A DNA stretch of 52,753 nt from the NCBI GenBank assembly GCA_030749035.1, contig JASMKV010000329.1:1-52753 (forward strand), given 5' to 3'. Positions 29,167 through 39,000 of the stretch are shown here, piece by piece. The translations under genes and the position numbers were made by a program. Source of the DNA: Myxococcota bacterium. Its GTDB lineage: Bacteria; Myxococcota; XYA12-FULL-58-9; JASMKV01. The notes under the pieces were generated by a model. That model ran no database searches. It saw nothing but the letters and a program-made list of their open reading frames with translations, and was not told the origin of the DNA. Position 1 is the first letter of the stretch, and each line of letters begins with the position of its first letter.

Positions 29167-30435
29167 CTAGCGTATTTCTTTGGCTAAGCGTTTAATCATT
29201 TTTTTGATATTGGCATCCTCTTTATCGATACTTTGCGCCATTTCTGCATGCACCAATGCGCCCGCATAATCTTGACGGGCTTCGAGAACACTCGCCGCAA
29301 CAAGGCGAGATTTCTTCGACCTTGGCGCCGCTTTGACCGCGCGATTTGCATAAAACCACGCTGCATCATAATCATCGGTCTTAAAATACTCCTCGGCCGC
29401 ACGAACGGCAAAACGCTCAGTATTTTGCACCAAATCAGAGGCTTGCGCATATTCTCTCGCAGCCTGGCCAGGGTTACCCGCCGATGAATCGAGATCTGCT
29501 GTTTCTGCTATACCTATCGCTTTTTGTTCAACTGCTTTGTCTTGTGTTTCTTTAAACTGATGTCGATATTCACCATTATGTGGCGCAAAAGTGCTCGCTA
29601 ATTTAAAACTCGCTGCGGCCGAATATAAATCGCCAGCACGCAATTGCTCCATCCCCATTTCATGCAAATCTTTGGCTTTTTTCAAGTTGCCTTCGGCCGG
29701 TACACGGGAACGCCGCTTGTCTTTAATCAATCGACGCCGCTCTTCAAGCCGCTCTTGTCTTTCATCCTTTTTTTTGCGTTGCGCCTCGATCAATTCCAAG
29801 CGGGCGCGACGCTCTGGATCCATCTCAATTTCACTCTCAGCGTCATCCTCATCCTCAACTTCATCCATCACCACCTGATCAAGTCCACTTTCTTCAATAA
29901 TCTTTTTGGCGTAAACCTTGCGCTGGTCATCTTCGGCAAGAAAATCGTGCGCCTCCTTCATCGCACGAAAAATGATCTCCATACGCTTACGAAAATCACC
30001 AAGCTTTCGACCAAAATACATGTCGGGATGAAAACGCTTTGAACCTGCCAGGAAAGCCTTGCGAAGATCCGCACCGCGCACAGAAGGAGCAAGATCCAGA
30101 ATCTCAAAATAATTTCCTTCAGCAATGACTTTTTCCTGGGCAATAATCATATTTTGTTCATCAGGCGTGAGATCGCATTTGGCATCAGACTTCGCCACAG
30201 GCGCAACATCCTCAAAGCCGATGACGCCATTCTGCTCGAGTAGAGCGAGCTTTGTGCGCAATTCTTCCTGCGAAAGCTTCATTAACACAGCAAGTTTTTC
30301 GCAATCGTTTTCACCATCGATATGGGCAAGGATGCTGAGCACCTCTTCGTCAAGATTTAAGGCTGGAACATCAACCTCTTTAAGCAGCTTGGGCTTCTGC
30401 TTTAATCGCTCCTCAACAAGTGCACCCATCTCCAA
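29167..30435 (-). CDS. J-domain protein with C-terminal TPRs
   Basis: A 422-residue protein. The J-domain is at about residues 108-170 with the essential HPD tripeptide at 136-138 (KRFHPDMYF), which stimulates Hsp70 ATPase. An N-terminal ~80-residue helical domain precedes it. A very basic, charged helix (RRARLELIEAQRKKKDERQE) and TPR-like repeats (about 270-420) follow. There is no Gly/Phe or zinc-finger region, so it is not a canonical DnaJ. The frame opens at TTG 30435; ATG 30429 is an alternative, and neither has a good Shine-Dalgarno. It is the middle gene of three on this strand and should partner the DnaK paralogue downstream. Confidence 0.85.
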   Translation of the reverse strand: MEMGALVEERLKQKPKLLKEVDVPALNLDEEVLSILAHIDGENDCEKLAVLMKLSQEELRTKLALLEQNGVIGFEDVAPVAKSDAKCDLTPDEQNMIIAQEKVIAEGNYFEILDLAPSVRGADLRKAFLAGSKRFHPDMYFGRKLGDFRKRMEIIFRAMKEAHDFLAEDDQRKVYAKKIIEESGLDQVVMDEVEDEDDAESEIEMDPERRARLELIEAQRKKKDERQERLEERRRLIKDKRRSRVPAEGNLKKAKDLHEMGMEQLRAGDLYSAAASFKLASTFAPHNGEYRHQFKETQDKAVEQKAIGIAETADLDSSAGNPGQAAREYAQASDLVQNTERFAVRAAEEYFKTDDYDAAWFYANRAVKAAPRSKKSRLVAASVLEARQDYAGALVHAEMAQSIDKEDANIKKMIKRLAKEIR

Positions 30436-30509
30436 ACTATTGAGGATTTACGCCGAAGTTGCAAGAGCTGATTGTGCCAAGCACACAAGTTCGAGAGAAC
30501 GGCCTGAGC

Positions 30510-31841
30510 TTATTGCTGGTATTTCGCAATCACTTTTTTAACCTCTGGCGTATCAGCGTGCTCAGGCTCAAGCTCAACAAAGCGCTGATAAAAAGAAACC
30601 GCCTGCGTAATATTTCCAGCACGCATATAGGCAATACCCAGTGACCGAAAAGCCAAGCCAAAATGTGGATTCTCCGCAATCGCCAACTCTAAAGATTTGA
30701 TCGACTCTTCAACCCGGTTTTCATTCAAAAATTGATTGCCGGCCAAATAATGGCTGCGCGCTTCCTTTTCATCAACAGGCGAGATGACCTTTGGCTTTTC
30801 AGATGGCTTTTCAGACACACTCTTTTGCGCGTGTGTTTTGTCACCGGCTTCTGCAGCAGATGTACCGACTTTCTCTGGCGTATCTTCCCCTTGATGCTCT
30901 ACCCCTTTGGGTTCATCTTTCTGTACCGTTTCGGGGGCTTCAATCCTGGCTGATGTCTGACTTGGCTCGTTTGGGCTAAAAAAAGTCACCATGCCAAAAC
31001 CTGCAAGGGCCAAGACCCCCAGCGCAACAAGTGGCTTGCGATTTTGCTTCGGACGGATATGAACCGACCGTATTGCGGTTGGCGAAACAGGCTTGGGCGT
31101 TGGGGCCTGAGAAGACTCAACCTTAAACGATGGCCGAGCACGTCCAAACACAACATCGTCCTGGGAAACCTTGGACCACTTATTAGGACCACCGGCAGCC
31201 GCTTTTGCGCCTGCACCGGAGAGATGATCGCTGGCCACAGCCTTTTGCTCGCGAAAACGCTCCTTGGCTTCATTTAAGATATCCCTACCCTCCACGTCCT
31301 CACTTGCTGCCGGAGGAGGCGCAAACGCTAAGTGTGCATCCTCAACAAGAGGTTCGCCCCCAGCATCTGACTCGCTGTTCTCGAGAACCTCCGAAGCCTC
31401 AACATCTGAATCCGCCGGCACAGAAGACTCGACCACGCCATAAGGCATCTCCGATTCGGACTCGACAGAGGGCTCAGGCTCCACAGAGGGCTCAGGTTCG
31501 ACAGAGGGCTCAGGCTCCACAGGGGCCTCGGCAGCGTCCTCGTCCACACTCGCCGGCGCAGATTCTAGCGATGTGGGTGCGTCTAAAACATCATCTGGAG
31601 CGTCTTCGTCTTTTGAAATTTCAGCATTCAGGGCAGATGCCGGAACCAATTCGCTGCCATCGTCAGCCTGGGCATCTGCGTCTTCGGTCTCCACCATATC
31701 GGGCGCCGGCATCACCAAACCATCGGGCGCAACACGAGTGAGACCCTGGCACGCCTTGCATTCGACAAGATTCACATCATCAAGCAGCTGAGCCGAACGT
31801 ACAAAGATGGGCTGAGTGCAATATGGGCACGGAACAAGCAT
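30510..31841 (-). CDS. Zinc-ribbon, transmembrane, TPR protein with acidic repeat linker
   Basis: A 443-residue protein. Two CxxC pairs at the N-terminus (PCPYC and ECKAC) form a probable MJ0042-like zinc ribbon in the cytosol. A long acidic, Pro/Ser/Glu-rich linker follows, with a SVEPEP repeat encoded by 18-base units, then one transmembrane helix at about residues 270-290 (LGVLALAGFGMVTFF), a charged spacer, and C-terminal TPRs (AIAENPHFGLAFRSLGIAY). Topology therefore resembles GltJ: cytosolic zinc ribbon, linker, single membrane pass, periplasmic module. It is first in the run with the J-protein and DnaK paralogue. It may be an inner-membrane adaptor of the same envelope machine, but that is inference. 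Confidence 0.75.
   Translation of the reverse strand: MLVPCPYCTQPIFVRSAQLLDDVNLVECKACQGLTRVAPDGLVMPAPDMVETEDADAQADDGSELVPASALNAEISKDEDAPDDVLDAPTSLESAPASVDEDAAEAPVEPEPSVEPEPSVEPEPSVESESEMPYGVVESSVPADSDVEASEVLENSESDAGGEPLVEDAHLAFAPPPAASEDVEGRDILNEAKERFREQKAVASDHLSGAGAKAAAGGPNKWSKVSQDDVVFGRARPSFKVESSQAPTPKPVSPTAIRSVHIRPKQNRKPLVALGVLALAGFGMVTFFSPNEPSQTSARIEAPETVQKDEPKGVEHQGEDTPEKVGTSAAEAGDKTHAQKSVSEKPSEKPKVISPVDEKEARSHYLAGNQFLNENRVEESIKSLELAIAENPHFGLAFRSLGIAYMRAGNITQAVSFYQRFVELEPEHADTPEVKKVIAKYQQ
31461..31526 (-). repeat. 18-bp tandem repeat encoding SVEPEP
   Basis: About 3.6 copies of an 18-base unit (ctcgacagagggctcagg on the plus strand, with one- to two-base variants) lie inside the zinc-ribbon/TPR gene and encode a SVEPEP repeat in its acidic linker. 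The near-identity of the units suggests recent expansion, and copy number may vary between strains. Confidence 0.85.
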
Positions 31842-31999
31842 GATTTACAACTTCCGACAAACCCTACCATCAGCCTCCTAGTCAGGCAAAATAGCTGCAA
31901 ATTTTGGAAAATATTTCTTCAAATCATAGCCTTCATCGGTGTAATGCGCTATAGCCGGCCTACGCTGGTCGCGATTCATCAGGAAGGTCATATAACGGG

Positions 32000-33358
32000 A
32001 TGCCTATGAGTAATAAAAGTTATATCGGAGCCATACAACATATTCTGCTCTTCTCTGGGTGCATCCTTTTGTGCTCTCCTTTAAATGCTGCTGAGATTAC
32101 AGATGTCCCCGATGCTGCCGATTTCGTTCAAATTGGTAAGCAACGCGTCATGGACCCTTTTGATATTTACGTGCACACCACCTTTAAGCTGGAAAACTCC
32201 TCCGGAATCATCAGCCGCGAATCCACATTGGAAGAAAATTGCTCGGTCGCCAATCCACGCGCCTGCACCCCTAAAGACGAACTCAAATGGACACGCTCTT
32301 CCCAAATTCTGAATGTCGGCGTCGAAACAGGCTTATATCGCGATCTGGCCTTGGTTTTGGATTTTGATGTCACCCTCGGCAATACCCTGGAGTTCGATTA
32401 TGCCACAGGTGTCGATGCCAGCTCGAGCTCTATCGATAATGGAGACGCCAATACTGCTCTTTTTAGCCACGACTACCTCGCCTATCACAAAGGCATCAAG
32501 GGACTTAACCTGGGTCTTCGCTATGGTCCACTGAACGATGAAAGAGACCCCTCTAAGCCCATGTGGGTCCTTTCTTTTATTTGGAAAACTCCTTTTCTCT
32601 CAACAACTTACGATCCTGTTGACGAAGCGAGTAAGGCCAATCCCGGCCCCGTAGGCGACGGCATACACCGCTTAACTTTTGGTACCGCGTTTTCCAAACG
32701 TCTTGGCTATTTCGGCGACATGCTCCTGGAACAAAAAAATCTTTATCGCCGAGGCTATCTCGAGCCCTACGTGGCCATGAATTATGCCCTACCGATTGCC
32801 GATGATTCCAAAGCACTCACACCGAATAAACCCTCGACGAGCGACGAGTTTCGCCGTTCCCCCTCCCATGAAATCAATCTCAAAGGTGGCCTCGAAGTCA
32901 TCGCCAGTGAAGACATACGCTACGGGCGCAAAATCTCATTCGACTTTGGCGTCGACACAACCTACTACACCGAAGGCAGAAACTTATCGGTCATGAGTAA
33001 CCCCCTTAAGGAACTGACCTATACGGAACAATTTTTGCGCATCGCTGGCGTGATTGGGGCAAACTTGCAACTCGCCCCCTATTTTCGACTCAAAACAGGG
33101 CTGCATTTCGGCGCACAGACGCCCTTCTTTGTCACCTATGAGGATGTGGGCATCGATGGCGCCAACGGCACTCCCGATGGCCAAGTTCTGCCCAATGATC
33201 CCAACGATAAATTGAATCCCTATTTTTGCATGAATGATGAAACGGATATCTGCTACGAAAAAAATCTTGCTGCATCCTACGACCAAGTCGGTTTTCGTTT
33301 TCGCAATACTTCGACAAATTTTTTCCGCTGGTTCATTTCTTTACTTTTAACATTTTAA
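32000..33358 (+). CDS. Outer-membrane protein, probable beta-barrel, unknown function
   Basis: A 452-residue protein with a signal peptide (ending near LNAAE; ATG 32006 is an alternative start). The mature part has alternating strand-like stretches and ends in ISLLLTF, consistent with a beta-barrel of about 14-16 strands. Two Cys-containing loops (ENCSVANPRACTP and YFCMNDETDICYE) may form surface disulfides. It is not clearly of the CglE/Glt barrel family. It is divergent from the zinc-ribbon/TPR gene and followed, 12 bases later, by mtnP, so the two are likely co-transcribed, although no functional link is obvious. Confidence 0.7.
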   Translation: MPMSNKSYIGAIQHILLFSGCILLCSPLNAAEITDVPDAADFVQIGKQRVMDPFDIYVHTTFKLENSSGIISRESTLEENCSVANPRACTPKDELKWTRSSQILNVGVETGLYRDLALVLDFDVTLGNTLEFDYATGVDASSSSIDNGDANTALFSHDYLAYHKGIKGLNLGLRYGPLNDERDPSKPMWVLSFIWKTPFLSTTYDPVDEASKANPGPVGDGIHRLTFGTAFSKRLGYFGDMLLEQKNLYRRGYLEPYVAMNYALPIADDSKALTPNKPSTSDEFRRSPSHEINLKGGLEVIASEDIRYGRKISFDFGVDTTYYTEGRNLSVMSNPLKELTYTEQFLRIAGVIGANLQLAPYFRLKTGLHFGAQTPFFVTYEDVGIDGANGTPDGQVLPNDPNDKLNPYFCMNDETDICYEKNLAASYDQVGFRFRNTSTNFFRWFISLLLTF

Positions 33359-33370
33359 AGGAAACGTCCA

Positions 33371-34204
33371 ATGATTGGTGTTATCGGCGGCAGTGGTATC
33401 TACAATCTTGACAATTTTAACATCACCTCCACGCAAGAGGTGAGCACGCCTTTTGGCGCCCCATCAGATAAAGTGATGCTTGGCGAGCTCAATGGCGCTG
33501 AGATTGCCTTTATCCCACGCCACGGCAGTGGGCACCGACTCCTTCCACATGAGGTACCTTATCAAGCGAATGTTTTTGCGCTCAAAAAACTCGGCGCGCG
33601 CGCGCTCATTTCGGTATCGGCTGTCGGCTCAATGCGTCAGGAAATCCACCCTGGCGATATCCTTATCCCAGACCAATTCATCGATCGCACCATGGGCAGG
33701 GCCTCTACTTTTTTTGGTGATGGTCTGGTTGGACATGTTTCTGTCTCCGATCCTGTCTCACCAGAACTTGCGCAGCATTTTACTCAAATGATTGAAGAAG
33801 AAAATATCAAATGTCATAAAAGCGGCACTTACGTCTGCATACAAGGTCCTGCATTCTCAACACGAGGCGAGTCTGAACTTTATCGCACTTGGAATGTTGA
33901 TGTGATTGGCATGACGGCCTGTCCCGAATTTAAACTCGCTCGCGAAGCCCAACTTCACTACATGACATTGGCGCTGGTCACAGATTACGACTGCTGGCAC
34001 AGTGAAGAAGAGGATGTCAGCGCAGAGAGCGTCATTCAAACGCTTAATAAGAATTCTGCAAATGTAAAACGTATCCTGAGCAAAAGCCTGCCCGCTTTAA
34101 GCCAGCGCCTTACGCCACTCAACGCACTTGAACACGCACTGATGAGCGATCCTGCATTGCTCTCAAAAGAGCAACAAGATCTACTCGACATTTTAAAACA
34201 ATAG
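33371..34204 (+). CDS. mtnP: S-methyl-5'-thioadenosine phosphorylase
   Basis: A 277-residue purine nucleoside phosphorylase-family enzyme that cleaves methylthioadenosine with phosphate, feeding methionine and adenine salvage. The N-terminus IGVIGGSGIY, the phosphate-site IPRHGSGHRLLPHEV and the VTDYDCW segment near residue 205 match MtnP rather than PNP. AAGGAAA precedes the ATG. It follows the outer-membrane gene by 12 bases and converges on gltJ with 9 bases between. Confidence 0.93.
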   Translation: MIGVIGGSGIYNLDNFNITSTQEVSTPFGAPSDKVMLGELNGAEIAFIPRHGSGHRLLPHEVPYQANVFALKKLGARALISVSAVGSMRQEIHPGDILIPDQFIDRTMGRASTFFGDGLVGHVSVSDPVSPELAQHFTQMIEEENIKCHKSGTYVCIQGPAFSTRGESELYRTWNVDVIGMTACPEFKLAREAQLHYMTLALVTDYDCWHSEEEDVSAESVIQTLNKNSANVKRILSKSLPALSQRLTPLNALEHALMSDPALLSKEQQDLLDILKQ

Positions 34205-34213
34205 AATCCTAAA

Positions 34214-36049
34214 CTAAGGAACAACGATAGGGCCCAGTGAAAAATTGCTCACGGGCGATGGGTTTTTGGCCGGTGGAAACTGCCAAAGCAGCATGCGATC
34301 ACTCACGCAGGCTGGTATATTACTCACCAGAATTTTATCCGGACCCTTAATTTTCGCCTCAGAGACACGGCCATTGACACCGATCAACCAATCCATGGTA
34401 AGTCGATAACTTCCGCCTTCAATTTGCTGACGCCCATAAGATTTATTAAAGCATATCTGAACATCACCCTGGTAATCTTTCACCGTAGAGATAATTTGAT
34501 CTAAAGTAAGCGCGTTTTGCGACGCTTCAATTTTCTCTACAATAGGCTCCAAAGCCAGGGCCTTCTGACTGGCTTGCTCTTTCTTCACTGATTTGATGGG
34601 CTTAATCGGTTTCGCATTATGCAATTGCCTTAAGACTTCATCGACACGCTTATTGACCGCCATATCCATATCCGTGGCAGAAGGTCGACTCACCAAGACA
34701 AAAATAAGGGCGCTCGACAAAAGAATAATCGCGCCAAATAAGATAACAGTGAGGCGTTGCGGTGGCTCTACTGAGCGGGGAATTGATTTTTTAGGTACAA
34801 CCCAACCCTGACTCAAATCTTCGGCGGAAGCATCCGAGCTCGCTTCTGTCCGCTTAAGCTCTTCTTGGCTCGGCTCTAAGCCAGCAACTTCGACACTGGG
34901 CCCACTCTCGATATCTGGCTCCTCGGAAAAATCTCCGGCAGGGGCCTGCGCTTCCTCAGCCTGATGCACGCCGTGAATTTCTTCCTGCACCAAATCACTT
35001 AAATCACTCCCAATCGCCGTCACCTGAGTGTCGCCATAAGTCTCTGGCACAGCCAAATCAACACCATCGATAGGGCTATCGAAAGTCAATTCATCAACGT
35101 CGTTCTCTGCAGCCCCGCCCATGGCTTGCTGCCTTAAGTCCGCCAAATTAAGCGAAGCGGCTCTATCAGGAGCGTCTGTCGCGCCCGCCTCTAAACCTAA
35201 ATATGCTGCCAAAACAGGCACTTCAGCCACCGGCACCCAGTCAGCCATACCCGCTGACCACACCAAGCTCTCTTCATCAATTTCCTGCGCCAACCAACGC
35301 GCCTGTAAGGTTGGTCCCAACATAGGGCCGATCTGCTCCCCATCAATGGCCACATACCACTGACGTGTCTCGAGCTCCACATCCATCGGCAACGTCGTAG
35401 CTTGCTCGGCTGTCTTCTCAGCAAATTCATCGTCATCGTCTGAGGCATCATCAAAATCCTCTGAACTTTCCTGATCCTCTTGTCCACCTAAAGACGCCAA
35501 CGCCAGCGCTTCAATATTTCCTCCGGTGTCCAAAGCCCCCACGGGCATTTGCAGCGTCTCTTGACCCACAAAATTACCTTGGGACTCCTGCGCACGCATC
35601 TGCATGCTTTCAAAATCTGCCGTGGTGAAAGCTTCGGTCGGAGGGTCAAAATGACTTACAACCGTATGTTCCGCATTATCGTCCGCAACGTGGGCACTCA
35701 CGACAGCCTGGTGCTCGGCAACTTGTTGCATCTCCAAGCCCCCGTCACCTGCAACCGCTTCGCTTTCCTCATTGCCGGTACGCATTTTAATGTCGTTGAT
35801 GTCTTCGGAACTAAAAGTGCGGGTATCAAGATCCTGAAAATCACTGCTTTCCATCACCAGAGTCGCTTCATGTTGTCCAAAAGCGATCTCCGCTTCTGCA
35901 GGCGAAATGTTCTCTTGTGCAGAGGTATCAGATAAATGCACCGTAATGATGTTCCCACATTTTTTGCAATTAACGCGAATACCCAAAGAACCGATTTTCG
36001 AATCTTCTACCCGGTATTCGGCGCTGCAATTCCCACAAGAAAAATCCAT
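34214..36049 (-). CDS. gltJ: GltJ (AgmX)-like protein: zinc ribbon, GYF, TM, TonB-like C-terminus
   Basis: A 611-residue protein from ATG 36049, where the zinc-ribbon homology begins (the open frame extends to 36091). Domains in order: MJ0042-type zinc ribbon with Cys5/Cys8 and Cys28/Cys31; a long acidic linker containing an imperfect repeat (61-90 and 127-152); a GYF-type domain at about 228-285 (RQWYVAIDGEQIGPM); a further linker; one transmembrane helix at 433-453; and a C-terminal TonB-like domain (about 515-611, with VQICFNKSYGRQQ). This is the architecture of M. xanthus GltJ (AgmX), whose cytosolic zinc ribbon and GYF domains respond to MglA and whose periplasmic end contacts the Glt complex. 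It follows the giant TPR gene by 50 bases, as gltJ follows gltI. Confidence 0.85.
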   Translation of the reverse strand: MDFSCGNCSAEYRVEDSKIGSLGIRVNCKKCGNIITVHLSDTSAQENISPAEAEIAFGQHEATLVMESSDFQDLDTRTFSSEDINDIKMRTGNEESEAVAGDGGLEMQQVAEHQAVVSAHVADDNAEHTVVSHFDPPTEAFTTADFESMQMRAQESQGNFVGQETLQMPVGALDTGGNIEALALASLGGQEDQESSEDFDDASDDDDEFAEKTAEQATTLPMDVELETRQWYVAIDGEQIGPMLGPTLQARWLAQEIDEESLVWSAGMADWVPVAEVPVLAAYLGLEAGATDAPDRAASLNLADLRQQAMGGAAENDVDELTFDSPIDGVDLAVPETYGDTQVTAIGSDLSDLVQEEIHGVHQAEEAQAPAGDFSEEPDIESGPSVEVAGLEPSQEELKRTEASSDASAEDLSQGWVVPKKSIPRSVEPPQRLTVILFGAIILLSSALIFVLVSRPSATDMDMAVNKRVDEVLRQLHNAKPIKPIKSVKKEQASQKALALEPIVEKIEASQNALTLDQIISTVKDYQGDVQICFNKSYGRQQIEGGSYRLTMDWLIGVNGRVSEAKIKGPDKILVSNIPACVSDRMLLWQFPPAKNPSPVSNFSLGPIVVP

Positions 36050-36099
36050 GATGTTATTTCTTACAAAAGATGGGCCGCACGGCAAGATCAAAGAGCAGC

Positions 36100-39000
36100 T
36101 TATGCAACCGACGTTTCTCTACCCATATCCTTGACTTCGAGTCCAAGACTCTTGCGTAGGCGCAGATACTCTTTAGATGCTGCAAATTTAATAAGCGCAT
36201 CAACAAATTGTTTTGAAGGAAAAGCTGGACCTTCTGGAAGACCAACCTGAATACCACGGGCCGCCGTTGCCAAATCTCCACCCAAGACAAAACCTGAGCG
36301 AACCAGAGTATGTTCAACTCCGGCACAATATTGGCCCATACCACCGCCATCTCTGACACTGCGGTACGCCTCTAATGCACATGGCTGCAATTGCTGTAAT
36401 ATTTTCGTTGGCAATGACCTAAAAATACGTTGCCAATTCTCAACATCTTCGGGATCAGCATCAATTTCCACTTGCGGGTTATATACGGCACAAAGCCCAA
36501 AAAGAATGTGGCGCAACTCATCAACCCCGTAAACACTAGGTAAAAAGAGCTCTGGACGAGCACCAGCCAAAACACGACCAATCTGAAAGCGCACAGCAGG
36601 CTCATCTGCCTGTCGCAGGAGCTCATTATGCTCACCCACAACCAAGGCCGGAGGCTGTGATTGACAAAGTCTCAATGTTTCCATGGAGCCACGCTTCTCG
36701 TACAAGCCCACCGAAGGCAGATTAAAAACGTAACGCGCATAGGTGATTAGCTCAGCAACCGGTGACGAATCTCGCTCAAGATCGATCTGTTCACGCGACT
36801 TAAGCCCTAAACGCTTGGCCGGCACGGTTAAAGAATCCGGTGCCAAACGGCAAAGCGTGGCAAAAAGAGTACCGACAGGGTTTTCAACATCTGGATGCAG
36901 AAGAATCTTCCATTCAGTTTCACGCATCGACTCTTGTGGACGCTCAGGCAATGCTGTGAGTAAACGCTCGAAACGCTGCCGCTGCGGCTCGTCGAGACCT
37001 TCAGAAAAACCGATGATCTCACTCAAGACAAACACCGCATCCCAGTCTTCACTCTTTTCATATAAATCTAAGAGTTGACGGATAATCCCCAAAGGCTTCT
37101 CTTGCTTGAGCAACACCGCATGCAATCGACCGATGGCTTTGTCGCGCGTGTCCGGATTTTGTGCGTATAACTCGGTTAACATCGCATAATCGTCAGGCCG
37201 GCCTGGCTCGAGACTCTCAATGACCTCGTAAGCCATCACCCCATTTTCAGGTTGTTCCAAATAGTGGTGATACAATTCGGCCAATTTACGCCATAATTCG
37301 ACACGCCGGCCCACAGATAAGTCTTTCGAACGTACAATCATAATACGATAATTGTACTCGAGCGCTTCCCAATCTTTTTGCTCGCGAAGAATACGTTCAA
37401 CCGCAGTGAACGCCTTATCGTTGGCAGGAATATGCTCAAGCGATTGATTGTATTTCTGCACCGCCAAACGAGGATTGCGTAAAACTGTTTCGTAGAGATA
37501 TCCCAGTCGGTAATTGAGCTCGGCTAAATTTTCTTGTCCTGAAGCGACTTGAATAGCCTGGTCGAAAACTTCTGCTGCGCGTAATGTGTCACCGCTTTCA
37601 ATATAGAGCTGAGCAATATGCTGCAGATGCTCCAACGAAGGGTTCTTCATATGGCGTATTGGTAAAAGAATATTGATGGCTCGACCAATATCTCGCAATT
37701 TAAAACGGGCAAGATCTGCCATCTCTAATAAAACCTCAACGCGTGTATTTTCCGGCAATGCATCTGCCAAGCGGCTTAAACGCTCGAGGGCCGTCTCATA
37801 ATTCTCAAGATTCTTATCAAGATCAGACAAACAACGCAGTGAATGTGTATGCCGGGGATCAATCGTTAAAGCTTTTTCAAACTGACTGTATGCGCGATCC
37901 GACTGTTGTTGCTTCAAGCATAAATCACCAAGCTGCCAATAAATGTCCACCGCTTCGGCATCCGTAAGACTGTCACGGTGGTAGCGCAAAATGGCTTGAA
38001 ACACTTTCTCGGCTTCTGCCCATAAGCCTGCTGCGAGCAATGCCTGCGAAAGCCCCTCACCAGATGGCAAATACGTACTGTCGGCATCAAAAGAGCGGCG
38101 ATAGTAATCGAGTGCTTCGTCGGCGCGGTTCAGATGCTCGTAGATCGTACCTAAACGGTAGCATTTTTGACAAAAAAGCTGGCGTTGTTTGCCCGCATCG
38201 AGGCCCGTGATGACCTTTCGATATAGCTCTTCTGCATCTTCCCATCGCTGTGAGCGGTAATAAATATCCGCCAAAGCATCGACCGAACGCAAGTGATGCT
38301 CGTCCAAACCTAAGGCTTGTTGATAGTAGCGCACGGAAAGTGCTTCATCATCTCGTACATCTTGATAATAGCGCCCAGCTTCATAAAAAAGTTCAACTTT
38401 GTCGTCACTGGGCTGCGCTGTTTCAAGCTCAGTCAAAAGATAAGTGCCATACACATCCCATTGTTCAGAAGAACGGGCGACTTCGCGTAATGCCTTAAGC
38501 GCCTGTGGACAATGTGGGTCAATCGCCAACGCTTTAGAATAAGCCTGTCGTGCGGACTCCCTGTCCATGACAACATCATTTTGAATCTCACCAATACGAA
38601 CCCATAACGGCACTGCTTTGGGGTTTTCCTTCAAAATCGCTGCTTCAAGCTCAAGCATTTCAATGGCTTTTCGCCATTCCCCTGTACGCTCAAAAAGCTC
38701 ACCCAGGCCATGCAAAGCAATCACATTGGTGCTGTCGAGTTCGCGTACGCGACTGTAGTATTTCTTTGCTGCAAGATAATCAGAAAGTTCTTCTTCAACA
38801 ATGGATGCCGCACGCAAATAGATTTCAATGGCTTTATCGCTGTCACCAATGAGCTCCACATGATGCTCCAGGACTTCGACCAAACGCTGCCATGCCCCCA
38901 TATCCGCAAGCAGACCTTCGAGCTTTTCAATAATAGATAAATGTTTCGCATCAAAAGTAAGCGCTCTCTCATAGCACTCAACGGCCTCACCGATGCTGTC

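Noticed and set aside
31461-31526. Tandem repeat considered as CRISPR
   Set aside because: Units are contiguous without spacers and lie in a coding frame; they encode SVEPEP.
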